Counted from the stretch's first letter, positions 52,917 to 62,188 are shown. The stretch: 64,000 nt of DNA from CAG-791 sp045546175 (GCA_045546175.1 JAZQCI010000029.1:1-64000); one strand, 5' to 3'. The notes: generated by a model from the sequence alone, not told the origin. Program-made: numbers and translations.

Positions 52917-53228
52917 TTACTCCCTGTTTTTAAGCACCTCCGCCGGCGTCACCCTGTCAATCTTTCGCACCAGAAGCGCATTGATCACAAAATACATATT
53001 TCCGTTCAGGTAGAGCTTCCGGATCTCGTCGATATCCATGAACACGGTAAAATTCGGCGAGTACTGCACGATGCTGTCCACCCGGAAGGCGTAATACTGC
53101 TCGGCCTCCCTGTCCTCCAGGACCACCGTCTCTCCCTTTTCCACGCCTGTGCTGATGCCTTTGAGAACCTTGACGCGGTTCTCGCCTTCGCCGTAGAACT
53201 TGACCAGATCGGTCGTTGACAACTGCAT
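52917..53228 (-). CDS. Unknown small protein, perhaps leaderless
   Basis: 103 residues from MQLSTTDLVKFYGEGENRVKVLKGISTGVEKGETVVLED. Mostly beta strands, then FMDIDEIRKLYLNGNMYFVINALLVRKIDRVTPAEVLKN. No family recognised. A longer frame from a GTG at 53270 exists, but it would run through the promoter. With the promoter at 53237-53266, transcription should start within two or three bases of the ATG at 53228, so the mRNA may have no leader. Confidence 0.55.
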   Translation of the reverse strand: MQLSTTDLVKFYGEGENRVKVLKGISTGVEKGETVVLEDREAEQYYAFRVDSIVQYSPNFTVFMDIDEIRKLYLNGNMYFVINALLVRKIDRVTPAEVLKNRE

Positions 53229-53236
53229 GCCGATTG

Positions 53237-53266
53237 AATATACAATGGAAGGAAGAGTAAACTCAA
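53237..53266 (-). promoter_or_regulatory. Promoter for the unknown gene at 52917-53228
   Basis: Minus strand TTGAGT (53261-53266), 18-base spacer, TATATT (53237-53242), eight bases before the ATG. Confidence 0.5.
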
Positions 53267-53296
53267 TCACCTTCGCAGACAGTAAGGAGAATCACT

Positions 53297-54091
53297 ATGC
53301 TCAGTAAAGAAAACGCTTTGGACGGCGTCCGCCTCTTCGTCCTCGACATGGACGGAACTGTTTACCTGGGAGATAACCCGATCGAGGGCGCCCTGGATTT
53401 CGTGAGGGAGATCGAGGCCTCCCCGGACAGAGACTATATTTTCTTTACCAATAACGCCTCGAAAGTGCCCGCTGTGTACGTCGAAAAGCTTCACAAGATG
53501 GGGCTCGACGTGCCCTCGGACAAAGTAGTGACCGCCGGCGATGTCTGCGCTCTCTACATCATGGACAACTGGCCGGGCGGGCGCGTCTACCTCAACGGGA
53601 CACCTCTTCTTGAGGAGAGCTGGCGCTCGATGAACATCAATCTCGTCGATGAAAAACCCGATGTCGCCGTGCAGAGCTTCGACACCACGCTGACCTATGA
53701 AAAGCTGGAGAAAATCTGCAATTTCGTGCGCGACGGCGTGCCGTTTATCGCGACCCACATGGACATCAACTGTCCCACGGCGACCGGCTACATGCCGGAC
53801 TGCGGCGCCATGTGCAGCCTGATCACAGCTTCGACCGGCGTCGAGCCCCGCTATCTGGGAAAGCCCTGGAAGGAAACGGTGGAAATGATCGCTCAGCTCA
53901 CCGCCTATGAGCCTTACGAGATGGCTTTTGTCGGCGACCGGCTCTACACCGATGTCGCGACCGGCGTCCGCAACGGGGCGAAAGGATTTCTCGTGCTGAC
54001 AGGCGAAGCGACCATGCAGACGGTGGCGGAGTCCGATGTGGAGCCCACCTGCATTTTCGAATCGCTGAATGAGATGCGGAAATACCTGTAA
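53297..54091 (+). CDS. HAD phosphatase of the NagD/p-nitrophenyl phosphatase type
   Basis: 264 residues. LFVLDMDGTVYLGDNPIEGA (motif I with nucleophile Asp), FFTNNASK (motif II), the C2 cap with INCPTATGYMPDCGAMCSLI, GKPWKETVE (motif III Lys) and AFVGDRLYTDVATG (motif IV). It hydrolyses small phosphates, such as sugar or nucleotide phosphates. AAGGAG precedes the ATG. Confidence 0.88.
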   Translation: MLSKENALDGVRLFVLDMDGTVYLGDNPIEGALDFVREIEASPDRDYIFFTNNASKVPAVYVEKLHKMGLDVPSDKVVTAGDVCALYIMDNWPGGRVYLNGTPLLEESWRSMNINLVDEKPDVAVQSFDTTLTYEKLEKICNFVRDGVPFIATHMDINCPTATGYMPDCGAMCSLITASTGVEPRYLGKPWKETVEMIAQLTAYEPYEMAFVGDRLYTDVATGVRNGAKGFLVLTGEATMQTVAESDVEPTCIFESLNEMRKYL

Positions 54092-54103
54092 TTGATACAT
54101 CTG

Positions 54104-54144
54104 ATGAAGACCTCCGAGGGATCGGCAATCCCCGGAGGTCTTTT
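54104..54144 (+). terminator. Terminator after the HAD phosphatase gene
   Basis: AGACCTCCG and CGGAGGTCT arms, with GGGAT/AATCCC continuing the stem, then TTTTC. Confidence 0.75.
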
Positions 54145-54209
54145 CATTTACGCAAACTACCCCGGAGGTCGTTTTCTGTTATACTGGTGTCGAAAGAGAG
54201 GACTCCGCC

Positions 54210-54968
54210 ATGAAGATCACATTTCTGACCATATTCCCGCAGCTTTTCGACAGTTTTCTGGCATCGCCGATTCCTCAGCGCGCCATAAAAAAAGGCGTCC
54301 TGGAGATAGACGTCGTTGATATCAAGGTCTATTCTCCCGGCAGCTTTCGGCACATCGACGACTCGCCCTTCGGCGGCGGCCCCGGCATGGTGATGCGCTG
54401 CCAGCCGGTCCTGGATGCGCTGCGCGCTGTCAAAAAAGAGCAGCCGGCAGGTACATCTGTTACTGCCGCTCTCTCCCCCGCCGGCGCCGTCTTCACCCAG
54501 AAGACCGCCCACCGCTTCGCGGACCTCGATCACCTGATTCTGCTCTGCGGCCACTACGAGGGCATGGACGAGCGCATCTACCGCCATGTAGACGAAGAGG
54601 TTTCCATCGGCGACTTCATCCTGACGGGCGGAGAGCTGGCCGCTATGGCTGTCGCAGACGCCGTAATAAGGCTTTTGCCCGGCGCCATCCGCTCGGAGAG
54701 CACCGGAGAAGAGTCATTTGAAAACGGCCTGCTGGAGTACCCGCAGTACACCCAGCCGGCCGTCTATGATGGTGAATCCGTACCTGACGTTCTTCTGTCA
54801 GGCAATCATGAAAAAATAAGAAAGTGGAGACTCAAGGAGTCTCTGCGCAAAACGCTGCTGCGCAGGCCGGACCTGCTCGAGGGCAGGTCCCTCACGGAGG
54901 AGGAAAAGCGGTTCCTCGAAGAGATCAGAGCCGAAGAGACTGCTCCGGCAGTATCCGTCAGTCCTTAA
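54210..54968 (+). CDS. trmD: tRNA (guanine-37-N1)-methyltransferase
   Basis: 252 residues. SFRHIDDSPFGGGPGMVMRCQPV, LLCGHYEGMDERI (usually GRYEGIDER), VSIGDFILTGGELAAM (the AdoMet-binding knot) and EYPQYTQPAVYDG...VPDVLLSGNHEKIRKWR are conserved. It methylates G37 of several tRNAs to prevent frameshifting. The gene stands alone, not in the usual rpsP-rimM-trmD-rplS setting. It ends by overlapping fruK tail to tail by 11 bases. Confidence 0.9.
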   Translation: MKITFLTIFPQLFDSFLASPIPQRAIKKGVLEIDVVDIKVYSPGSFRHIDDSPFGGGPGMVMRCQPVLDALRAVKKEQPAGTSVTAALSPAGAVFTQKTAHRFADLDHLILLCGHYEGMDERIYRHVDEEVSIGDFILTGGELAAMAVADAVIRLLPGAIRSESTGEESFENGLLEYPQYTQPAVYDGESVPDVLLSGNHEKIRKWRLKESLRKTLLRRPDLLEGRSLTEEEKRFLEEIRAEETAPAVSVSP

Positions 54969-55875
54969 CACGGATGGTCTGCAGAAGCGCCTCGACTTCC
55001 GGCCTGGTCGCAAGTTCCGTGGAGGCCGTGCTGGCACTGCCGGCGGCCTGTCCGGTCAGGAAGGCCTTTTCAAAGTTTCCTTCGGATTCCAGGTACCCGG
55101 CGATAAAGCCCGCCACCATGGAGTCGCCTGCTCCCACCGTGTTGACCACCTCGATCTTCGGGGCATCGCCTTTGAAGACTTGGCCCTGCTCCGTGACCAG
55201 AACGGCGCCGTGGCCGCCCATGGAGACGAGTACGTTGCGGGCGCCCATTTCCCTGAGCTTATTTGCGTAGGGAACGACGTCTTCCTGTGTTTTCAGTTCC
55301 ACATCGAAGATCCATCCCAGCTCATGATGATTGGGCTTGATCAGGAAGGGGTGATACTTAAGTACGTTGGTCAGAAGACTTCCCTCCGCATCGACTACGA
55401 TCTCGATTCTCCTGCCGTCCAGTCTCTGCAGGATCCGCTCGTACATGTCCTCCGGAAGTGTGCCGGGGATACTGCCGGAGATGACCAGGATGTCGCCTTC
55501 CTGCAGCTTGTCGAGCTTTCTGTAGAGTTCTTCGATATCTTCCGCGGTGATCTTCGGTCCCTGTCCGTTGATGGCCGTCTCCTCATCGGAGATCATCTTG
55601 AGGTTGATGCGGGAAAATCCCTCTTTGACATAGATGAAATCGGTCATGCAGCCGTAGTCCTGCATCCTGTCCTCGATCTCTCTGCCGGTGAACCCTGCCA
55701 GAAATCCGAGCGCCACGCTCTTATGGCCGAGGCCCGCCAGGACGATGGAGACGTTGAGTCCCTTTCCTCCCGGAAGGACCTTTTCGGAGAAGGTGCGGTT
55801 GATCTCACCTGCCTGAAAGTGTTTCACACCGACGATATAATCAACAGATGGATTGAAAGTAAGTGTATAAATCAT
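54958..55875 (-). CDS. fruK: 1-phosphofructokinase
   Basis: 305 residues of the PfkB family. VDYIVGVKHFQAGEINRT, VLPGGKGLNVSIVLAGLG and the catalytic NTVGAGDSMVAGFIAGYLE are present; SGSIPGTLPEDMYERIL is typical of FruK and tagatose-6-P kinases. It should phosphorylate fructose 1-phosphate to fructose 1,6-bisphosphate. It is third in the operon behind the mannitol-type PTS and a SorE-like dehydrogenase. Tagatose 6-phosphate kinase activity is the main alternative. Confidence 0.87.
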   Translation of the reverse strand: MIYTLTFNPSVDYIVGVKHFQAGEINRTFSEKVLPGGKGLNVSIVLAGLGHKSVALGFLAGFTGREIEDRMQDYGCMTDFIYVKEGFSRINLKMISDEETAINGQGPKITAEDIEELYRKLDKLQEGDILVISGSIPGTLPEDMYERILQRLDGRRIEIVVDAEGSLLTNVLKYHPFLIKPNHHELGWIFDVELKTQEDVVPYANKLREMGARNVLVSMGGHGAVLVTEQGQVFKGDAPKIEVVNTVGAGDSMVAGFIAGYLESEGNFEKAFLTGQAAGSASTASTELATRPEVEALLQTIRVKD

Positions 55876-55944
55876 TTTCTGCTCCTTTTACTCTGCCAGC
55901 CGCCGGACGCGGGGCGCTGAATAGTTACTGCATTTTTCAGGCGC

Positions 55945-57216
55945 TCAGATGCCGACTTCCACGCCGAAATGCTCAAAGATCATTCGCTCCGCCTCGGGAT
56001 TCCAGAGTCCCTTGTGCGCCTTGCAGCACTCATCCAGCTTCTTGAAGAAGGGATCCTTCTCGCCCAGCTTGCCGAAGTCCTCGATGGCCGTCAGGGGCAT
56101 TTCGAACTGGGTGTAAGCGAGCTTCTTGCCGCCCTTGATGTTAGGAAGGTTGCAGGTCGCCTCGGCGATGCAGTCGATGCCGCCGACGTGAGTGACCATG
56201 ATGGCGGGATCGATGATGCCCTTTGCCGCCAGTTCGTTGGCCTCGATCAGGTCCTCATTTGTGCCGCCGGTCGTTCCCATAATGTGGGTCGAATTGTAAT
56301 GGCAGTCGTAAAGATTGATTTTGGCTGTGAAATTGTGATCGCTGGGGCCGGAGAAAAAGCTCATGCAGCCGTCAAATGCCATGACCTGGTTGCCCAGTTC
56401 CGCAACAGCGGGAATCGGGACGTAGATCAGGACGTCGTCATAGCCGTGTCCCTCGGTCAGGTCGATCAGGCCCTTCTTGGGATCTTCCATCTTGGCGGTA
56501 TTGGCGTAGATGAGCTCGATGCCGTGTTCCGCAGCGTACTCGGGACTGATGACTTCCTTCGCTCTCGCTATTTTGGCGTCGTCGACATCGGTCACAACGA
56601 TCCTCTTCGGATGATATTCACAGACGATGCCGTAAGCCACAGCGCCCAGGCCCATGGGGCCGCAGCCGCCCATGATGATCAGGTTGCCGCCGCGCTTAAG
56701 GCCCATCTCATGGACATAGTTCTTGCGGTTGGTGTGATACTGGGCGTGGAAAGCGCCGATGGAGCAGCTCAGGGGCTCACCGAGGGATGCCTTGTAGAAG
56801 CTGTCGCCGTCGAAAGGCATCAGGGCACCGACCTCCATGGCCTCGTGAGGGAAGATGCAGTAGGTGCAGTCTCCGCCGAAGTATTCGTAGGAATATCCGG
56901 GAGAGTCCATACTTCCCTTGTAGTTCAGGGCCGGCTGCTGGGCAAACCGCATGCCGGGTTTAAACTGATCTTTCCATTTCTCGCCGACTTTTACGATGAT
57001 GCCGGCAAACTCGTGTCCGGTCAGAACCGGATTGGTCTCGATATTCTGCGGGCAGCGCTTGTGGTTCTTGCCCTGCTTCGCAAGCTTATAGGTGGACATG
57101 CAGAGGCTGTCACTGTAGATTTTGGCCAGAATCTCATCGTCCTTGATCTCGGGCAGTTCAAACTCTTCCAGCCTAAGATCCATCTCTCCATACATTCTTA
57201 CGCCTTTTACCTTCAT
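55945..57216 (-). CDS. Zinc-type hexitol-phosphate dehydrogenase (SorE/L-sorbose-1-P reductase-like)
   Basis: 423 residues of the medium-chain dehydrogenase superfamily. NPVLTGHEFAGIIVKVG (zinc Glu), SLCMSTYKLAKQG (zinc-site Cys region), GGNLIIMGGCGPMGLGAVAYG (NAD(P) fold). Length over 400 and the LYDCHYNSTHIMGTTGGTNEDL region fit the SorE branch rather than ordinary sorbitol dehydrogenase. Enzymes of this branch oxidise the carbon next to the phosphorylated carbon, so a hexitol 1-phosphate would give a ketose 1-phosphate, the substrate of FruK encoded next. Confidence 0.82.
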   Translation of the reverse strand: MKVKGVRMYGEMDLRLEEFELPEIKDDEILAKIYSDSLCMSTYKLAKQGKNHKRCPQNIETNPVLTGHEFAGIIVKVGEKWKDQFKPGMRFAQQPALNYKGSMDSPGYSYEYFGGDCTYCIFPHEAMEVGALMPFDGDSFYKASLGEPLSCSIGAFHAQYHTNRKNYVHEMGLKRGGNLIIMGGCGPMGLGAVAYGIVCEYHPKRIVVTDVDDAKIARAKEVISPEYAAEHGIELIYANTAKMEDPKKGLIDLTEGHGYDDVLIYVPIPAVAELGNQVMAFDGCMSFFSGPSDHNFTAKINLYDCHYNSTHIMGTTGGTNEDLIEANELAAKGIIDPAIMVTHVGGIDCIAEATCNLPNIKGGKKLAYTQFEMPLTAIEDFGKLGEKDPFFKKLDECCKAHKGLWNPEAERMIFEHFGVEVGI

Positions 57217-57297
57217 TTTTTCCTCCTTCGTCTGATTAGTACTGTATATTCAAGGCACGCAGTGGGGGTGTCTCCCCCACTGTGTTATTATTGTAAG

Positions 57298-59172
57298 TTA
57301 CGCTTTGAACAGCTCGTAGATCTCATCCACGCTCATGTGCAGGATCTTCTCTACTGCTTCCTCGGACTCGCAGGTCATGGCGATCTTTCCAAGTGTCTCG
57401 ACGTGGTCGTCACCCGCAGAGGCCACTGCGATGACCAGTTTGACAGTCTCGCCGTCACCCCAGTCGATGCCTTCCGGATAAGTCATGATCGCGAGACCGG
57501 AGTTCTTGATCTCTCCGATGACGCTCTCGATGCCGTGAGGGATCGCGAGGCTGTTGCCGATGGCCGTATTGAAGACATCTTCCTTGGCCACCATGCCGTC
57601 TACATATTTCTCGGTTACATAGCCGCTGTCGACGAGCAGCTTACCGATCGTGCGGATCGCAGTCTCCTTATCGACGGGCGCATTGTTAAGGATAATATTC
57701 TTTTTGAGCAGGACGCCGCCGTGGAAGTCGCTGCTGTCTGCATCGGCCACATTGCGGTTGGAACGGGCGCCGATGATCTCGGCGACGATCTGGTCATACT
57801 CAGGGGCGTTCATAAAGTTGCTGATGGTCACGATCCTTGCGGCAGGAGCGGACTTTCTGGCGCGCTCCACCAGATCCTTATGGCAGACGACGAAGCGGAT
57901 GCCTGCGGGAACTTCGGATACTGAATAGTGATGGACCTTGATGTTGCCAAGGCCTGCTGCCTCAAGCTTTTTCTGAAGGACTGCTGCGCCCATGGCGGAG
58001 GAGCCCATGCCTGCGTCACAGGCAAATGCGATGGCGTCAAGTGTTCTCAGATCGACTTCACTGCCGTCCGCAGCTACCGTATAAGCGCCGCCGGCAACTG
58101 CCTGTCCCTTGGAAGCCGCCTTCATCTCGGACATCTGGTTCTGCGCTTCCTCAAGGCTTGCGCTGCCGGACATCTTGACGATCGGGGAAGCGATCACGAA
58201 GGAAACTGTCGTTGCGATCAGGAAGCTAATGATGACCATGATCTGGCCGCCTCTGGGTGCCACAGCCAGCATAGCCAGGATGGACCCGGGGGAGGCCGGG
58301 CTGACAAGGCCGACATTAAACAGGGTGTTGAAGAACATAGCTGCTACGCTGCCTCCGATGGTTGCCAAGAGAAGCAGGGGGTTCATCAGAACATAAGGGA
58401 AGTAGATCTCATGAATACCGCCGAGCACATGGACGATCAGGGCACCGGGTGCGGAGTCCTTCGTGATCTTATCCTTGGCAAACATCCAGTAAGCGAGCAG
58501 GACGCCTGCGCCTGCGCCGGGGTTGGTCTCGATCATGTAGAAAATAGATTTTCCAAGGGTCTTCGCCTGCTCCGCTCCGAGGGGAGTGAAGATGCCGTGG
58601 TTGATGGCATTGTTGAGGAAGAGGACCTTAGCGGGCTCGACAAAGATGGAAACCAGAGGAAGAAGTCCCATGTTGACCAGGATGTCAACGCCGCCCTGCA
58701 GGAATACGAGGACTGCTGCCATGACAGGTCCGATCAGATAGAAACCGATGATCGCCAGGATCATGCCCAGGATACCGATGGAGAAGTTGTTGACCAGCAT
58801 CTCGAAACCGGCGGGAATCTTTCCCTCGACCGCCTGATCAAATTTTTTAATCACAAATCCGCCGAGCGGACCGACCATCATGGCACCCATCAGCATGGGA
58901 TAATCGGGTGCGCCGCAGATCACACCGACGCAGGCGATCGCGCCCATGACCGCGCCTCTCTGTCCGCCGACCATTCTGCCGCCCGTATAGGCGATCAGGA
59001 TCGGGAGCACATAGGAGAGCATCGGGCTGACCATAGTCGCCAGCTTATCATTGGGGAACCACCCGGCTTCGATGAACAGCGCCGTGATCAGGCCCCACGC
59101 GATAAATGCGCCGATATTCGGCATGACCATTCCACTCAGGAATCTTCCGAAGGACTGTACCTTTTCTTTCAT
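57298..59172 (-). CDS. mtlA: Mannitol-type PTS EIICBA permease
   Basis: 624 residues. The EIIC membrane domain runs to about 345 (FLSGMVMPNIGAFIAWGLITALF, NNAINHGIFTPLG, GGIHEIYFPYVLMNP). EIIB follows with the phosphorylated Cys in FACDAGMGSSAMGA near 385, then EIIA with the His in SLAIPHGIESV near 545. It imports and phosphorylates mannitol (or a related hexitol) using phosphoenolpyruvate. First gene of the operon; divergent mtlR. Confidence 0.92.
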   Translation of the reverse strand: MKEKVQSFGRFLSGMVMPNIGAFIAWGLITALFIEAGWFPNDKLATMVSPMLSYVLPILIAYTGGRMVGGQRGAVMGAIACVGVICGAPDYPMLMGAMMVGPLGGFVIKKFDQAVEGKIPAGFEMLVNNFSIGILGMILAIIGFYLIGPVMAAVLVFLQGGVDILVNMGLLPLVSIFVEPAKVLFLNNAINHGIFTPLGAEQAKTLGKSIFYMIETNPGAGAGVLLAYWMFAKDKITKDSAPGALIVHVLGGIHEIYFPYVLMNPLLLLATIGGSVAAMFFNTLFNVGLVSPASPGSILAMLAVAPRGGQIMVIISFLIATTVSFVIASPIVKMSGSASLEEAQNQMSEMKAASKGQAVAGGAYTVAADGSEVDLRTLDAIAFACDAGMGSSAMGAAVLQKKLEAAGLGNIKVHHYSVSEVPAGIRFVVCHKDLVERARKSAPAARIVTISNFMNAPEYDQIVAEIIGARSNRNVADADSSDFHGGVLLKKNIILNNAPVDKETAIRTIGKLLVDSGYVTEKYVDGMVAKEDVFNTAIGNSLAIPHGIESVIGEIKNSGLAIMTYPEGIDWGDGETVKLVIAVASAGDDHVETLGKIAMTCESEEAVEKILHMSVDEIYELFKA

Positions 59173-59257
59173 GATTTACCTCCTCATACATTTGCGAACA
59201 AGCAGCTGCGCGGTTTCCGCGGCGGTGTCTCCTGTTCAGTTTTCTTTTGATGAGATA

Positions 59258-59287
59258 ATTATAGGTTCGTCATGATGCCGATAGCAA
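59258..59287 (-). promoter_or_regulatory. Promoter of the mannitol operon
   Basis: Minus strand TTGCTA (59282-59287), 18-base spacer, TATAAT (59258-59263), about 86 bases before the mtlA start. The weak -35 fits an activator-dependent promoter. Confidence 0.65.
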
Positions 59288-59303
59288 CGAATACAAACCC
59301 GAC

Positions 59304-59327
59304 TTTGTCACCATCAAAAGTGACAAA
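59304..59327. promoter_or_regulatory. MtlR operator TTTGTCAC-N8-GTGACAAA
   Basis: A perfect 8+8 inverted repeat placed just upstream of the mtlA -35 box, as expected for an activator. TTGTCAC/GTGACAA half-sites resemble those bound by MtlR-type regulators of Bacilli. It sits between mtlA and mtlR. Confidence 0.7.
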
Positions 59328-59456
59328 CACTTTGGCAACTTGGGGCCTTCCTCTGTCGTGTTTTCATAGGATTCCTTTGCTTATCTGATATAATAGAAAA
59401 GAACTCAAAGTCGCTATGACCAATCATTTTGTCATTTTGCTTTATTAGGAAATGCC

Positions 59457-61619
59457 ATGACTAATTTTACATTGAGAACGCAGCAAATTCTGGAAATTTT
59501 GCTGAGCGGAAAGGGACCCGTGACCAAACAGGAGATCGCGGATCAGCTTGGGGTCAGCAAGCGGACCGTCCAGCGGGAATTCGGCTTTCTGGAAAGCGAT
59601 ATACGCCCCTACGGACTCAGCCTTGTTAACCACAAGGGAAAAGGGATCGTGCTCTCCGGGGAGCAGCAAAATATCGAAGAGCTCCGCAGCCGGCTCCGGG
59701 ACGACAGCGTGGAGGAGGCCGGAATCGATGAACGGCGAAGGCACCTGCTCTTTGAACTTCTGCGGGATCGGGAACCCAGAAAGCTGTATTACTACAGCCA
59801 GATGCTCGGCGTCAGTGAGACGACCGTTGCCGGCGACATGGAGGCCCTGGGCGATTGGTTTGCCCGCAATCATCTTGAAGTGATCCGCCGTCCGGGCTAC
59901 GGGGTCATACTGAGCGGCTCGGAAGGGGACTACCGGGAGGCCATGCGCCGATTCATCCATGAAAACCGGTCCCGCCGCGGCGGCAAAGGCAGCAACAGCA
60001 GTGCCTTGGGCTCTGCCGGATCTTCCGCCCGCAAAAGACATACGGAAGAAGCCGTCACGGACATCCTGCTGAACATCTCAGGCAGCGGAATCTACTCCCT
60101 GCTCAACAACGACATTCTGGCCAGGGTCTATGATGTCCTGGTCGGCATGGACGATCCCGGGCTGCGGCAGCTGGCGGACAACGCCCTGACGGGGCTCGCC
60201 ATCCACATCGCGATCGCCATCGACCGCGTCCAGCAAGGAGCTGTCGTGAATGCCGGCGAAAAAGTGCTGGAGGACCTGACGTCCTGGGACGGCTATGATC
60301 TGGCCTCGAGGATCCTGCGGAAAATGGAGGAGGAATTTGAGATCACGATCCCCGGCGTGGAGATCTCCTATATTCTCCTGCACCTGCGCGGCTCCAAGAT
60401 CGCCTATTCCGGGACCGCGGGCGATTCGCCGTCGCGTGACGACGCCGTCATGCGGCGGCTGCGCGGAATCGACGAGGAGAAGCTCCTGGACATGATCGAC
60501 GAAATGGTGGATATCTTTAATCCCGCGATCAGCTACGACCTCAAATGCGACGAGGACTTCGTGCGGGGACTTTTAGTCCATCTGCGGCCGGTCATTGTGC
60601 GGTTGTTCAACCACATGAATATCTTCAACCCGATCCTCCCCGACATCCTGGAGGAATACCCGGATGTTTTCGAGCGGTGTGACAGGGCTGCCGCGGTGAT
60701 CGAGCGGGAGACACACGAGACGGTATGCAGCGAGGAGATCGGATTTCTTGCCATGCACTTCGGAGCCGCGGAGGAGCGGATCCTGGAGCGCAAGAAAGCG
60801 GCCCGCCGCGTCATCATCGGCGTGGTCTGCGCCAGCGGATTCGGGGTTGCCAGGCTGATGCTGACCAAGCTCAGCAACCGTCTGGGTGACAGGGCAACTT
60901 TTCGCGCCTACGGAAAGGATGAGATCACGCCCGGCGTGATCGCGGACACAGACTTCTTTGTCTCCACCCTGAACCTGGACTCCCTGGGAATCGACTGTGT
61001 GCGGATCAGCCCGCTGATCACTGCCAGCGACCTCTCCCAGATCGAGTACCGCATCCAGGGCTACGGCCAGGTCCGCCGCCACAAGCAGGACACGGACTTT
61101 GCCCGCAAAATGGACGATGTCGGGATCATCGCCCGGGACCTCTCTTCCCTGCTCCGCAAGTACCGCCACTATCAGGTCTCTGCCGGCGTCAGCTTCCGGG
61201 AGCTTCTGAGAGTCCTCGCCATGCAGGTCACGGACAGCCTGGCTTCCGCCGCCAAGGTCATCGACTCCGTCACAGAGCGCGAGCGTCTCAACTCCCAGAT
61301 CTTCCCGGAGATGGAATTCTGCCTCCTGCACAGCCGGAGTGACGCCGTCACGGAGACGATTTTTGTCAGCTGTACGCCCAGAGAAGCAGAGCGCTTTACC
61401 GACCCTTCCCTGAAGGGAATCAAGGCCGCGGTACTTCTGCTCATGCCGGTGGACGACTATCGCCGGATCCACGCCGATGTGCTCGGGCGCATCTCCGCCG
61501 CCTTTGTCAGGAACGAAGACTTCCTCAGTGCGATCCATGCCGGACAGGAAAACGAAGTCCGCAGGGAACTCACCCACGAACTTCGCACTTTTTTCACCGA
61601 ATATGTAGAAAAACTATAA
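59457..61619 (+). CDS. mtlR: PRD-containing transcriptional activator of the mannitol operon
   Basis: 720 residues in MtlR order. An N-terminal HTH (VTKQEIADQLGVSKRTVQREF) is followed by a second HTH, PRD1 and PRD2 (with a Ser/Gly-rich insertion, RRGGKGSNSSALGSAGSSARKR, before PRD1). Then come a GatB-type EIIB-like domain with Cys in VVCASGFGVARLML near 458 and a C-terminal EIIA-like domain with His in LLHSRSDAV near 625. PTS phosphorylation of the PRDs and dephosphorylated EIIB-like Cys make it active when mannitol is taken up. The start codon is an ATG with only a weak AGGAAA site. Confidence 0.88.
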   Translation: MTNFTLRTQQILEILLSGKGPVTKQEIADQLGVSKRTVQREFGFLESDIRPYGLSLVNHKGKGIVLSGEQQNIEELRSRLRDDSVEEAGIDERRRHLLFELLRDREPRKLYYYSQMLGVSETTVAGDMEALGDWFARNHLEVIRRPGYGVILSGSEGDYREAMRRFIHENRSRRGGKGSNSSALGSAGSSARKRHTEEAVTDILLNISGSGIYSLLNNDILARVYDVLVGMDDPGLRQLADNALTGLAIHIAIAIDRVQQGAVVNAGEKVLEDLTSWDGYDLASRILRKMEEEFEITIPGVEISYILLHLRGSKIAYSGTAGDSPSRDDAVMRRLRGIDEEKLLDMIDEMVDIFNPAISYDLKCDEDFVRGLLVHLRPVIVRLFNHMNIFNPILPDILEEYPDVFERCDRAAAVIERETHETVCSEEIGFLAMHFGAAEERILERKKAARRVIIGVVCASGFGVARLMLTKLSNRLGDRATFRAYGKDEITPGVIADTDFFVSTLNLDSLGIDCVRISPLITASDLSQIEYRIQGYGQVRRHKQDTDFARKMDDVGIIARDLSSLLRKYRHYQVSAGVSFRELLRVLAMQVTDSLASAAKVIDSVTERERLNSQIFPEMEFCLLHSRSDAVTETIFVSCTPREAERFTDPSLKGIKAAVLLLMPVDDYRRIHADVLGRISAAFVRNEDFLSAIHAGQENEVRRELTHELRTFFTEYVEKL

Positions 61620-61666
61620 CTCAGGCGGGAAGATGTCCCCCTCCGAATTATGCAGCGCGCAGAAAA

Positions 61667-61712
61667 AGGGCCTGCCCGATCCGGAGAGTTCCGGTCCGGA
61701 CAGGCCCTGCAT
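61667..61712 (+). terminator. Terminator of mtlR
   Basis: AGGGCCTG and CAGGCCCT arms with a CCGGA/TCCGG inner pairing, ending TGCATTTTC. Confidence 0.7.
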
Positions 61713-61991
61713 TTTCATGCTCCGATTCTGTAACCTGTGACCCGGCGGTACTACTCCAGCTCGAGTCTCCATAAAGAAATCTGCGTAATTTTAGTAGCGT
61801 GTGCGCTACTTTTATTTGGTTTTATCGCCCATTTGGATCACGATAATTTATATCGCGCTCAAAGTGTACTCAAAATGTACTCACGGCTGTTCTTAGTTCA
61901 AACTGTTTCGCGGCTGGTGTCCCCAATTTGTACCCACTGGCTTCTTTGCCTGAATCAGTCGCCCTATTAGTCACCTTGCGCGAAGTCAATA
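61713..61991. other. Gene-free remnant DNA with short repeats
   Basis: An AT-richer stretch with AAGTGTACTCAAAATGTACTCAC at about 61860-61885 (GTACTCA twice). Such repeats often mark the tail of an integrase gene or an att site. No coding region is supported. Confidence 0.35.
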
Positions 61992-62144
61992 TTAATCATG
62001 CTTGATCTCCCAATGTCCGTGATTTCCGCTTCCAACGTAATGTAATTCATCCATCGCATTAATAATCCTTTGAAGAGAACGGAGACTGATGGATAAATTT
62101 TCCGCCATTTCTTTCCGGATAATTCTGTTATTTGACTTTACCAT
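61992..62144 (-). pseudogene. C-terminal winged-helix fragment of an AlbA_2/ATP-binding-type regulator
   Basis: Minus strand reading MVKSNNRIIRKEMAENLSIS, then LRSLQRIINAMDELHYVGSGNHGHWEIKHD and a stop. This is the usual winged-helix tail of AlbA_2-type (Schlafen-like) putative DNA-binding proteins. A TAA lies just upstream in the same frame (after EEKIRESY), so only about 50 codons remain and no ribosome site is seen. A relic. Confidence 0.55.
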
Positions 62145-62188
62145 TGCGAGAATGCCAGATTAATAGGATTCTCTTATTTTTTCTTCAT

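Noticed and set aside
59445..60041. Minus-strand 198-codon frame inside mtlR
   Set aside because: It is antisense to a well-supported regulator with family motifs on the plus strand, and has no ribosome site or recognisable protein features. The same applies to the long antisense frames over guaA, the M32 gene and mtlA.
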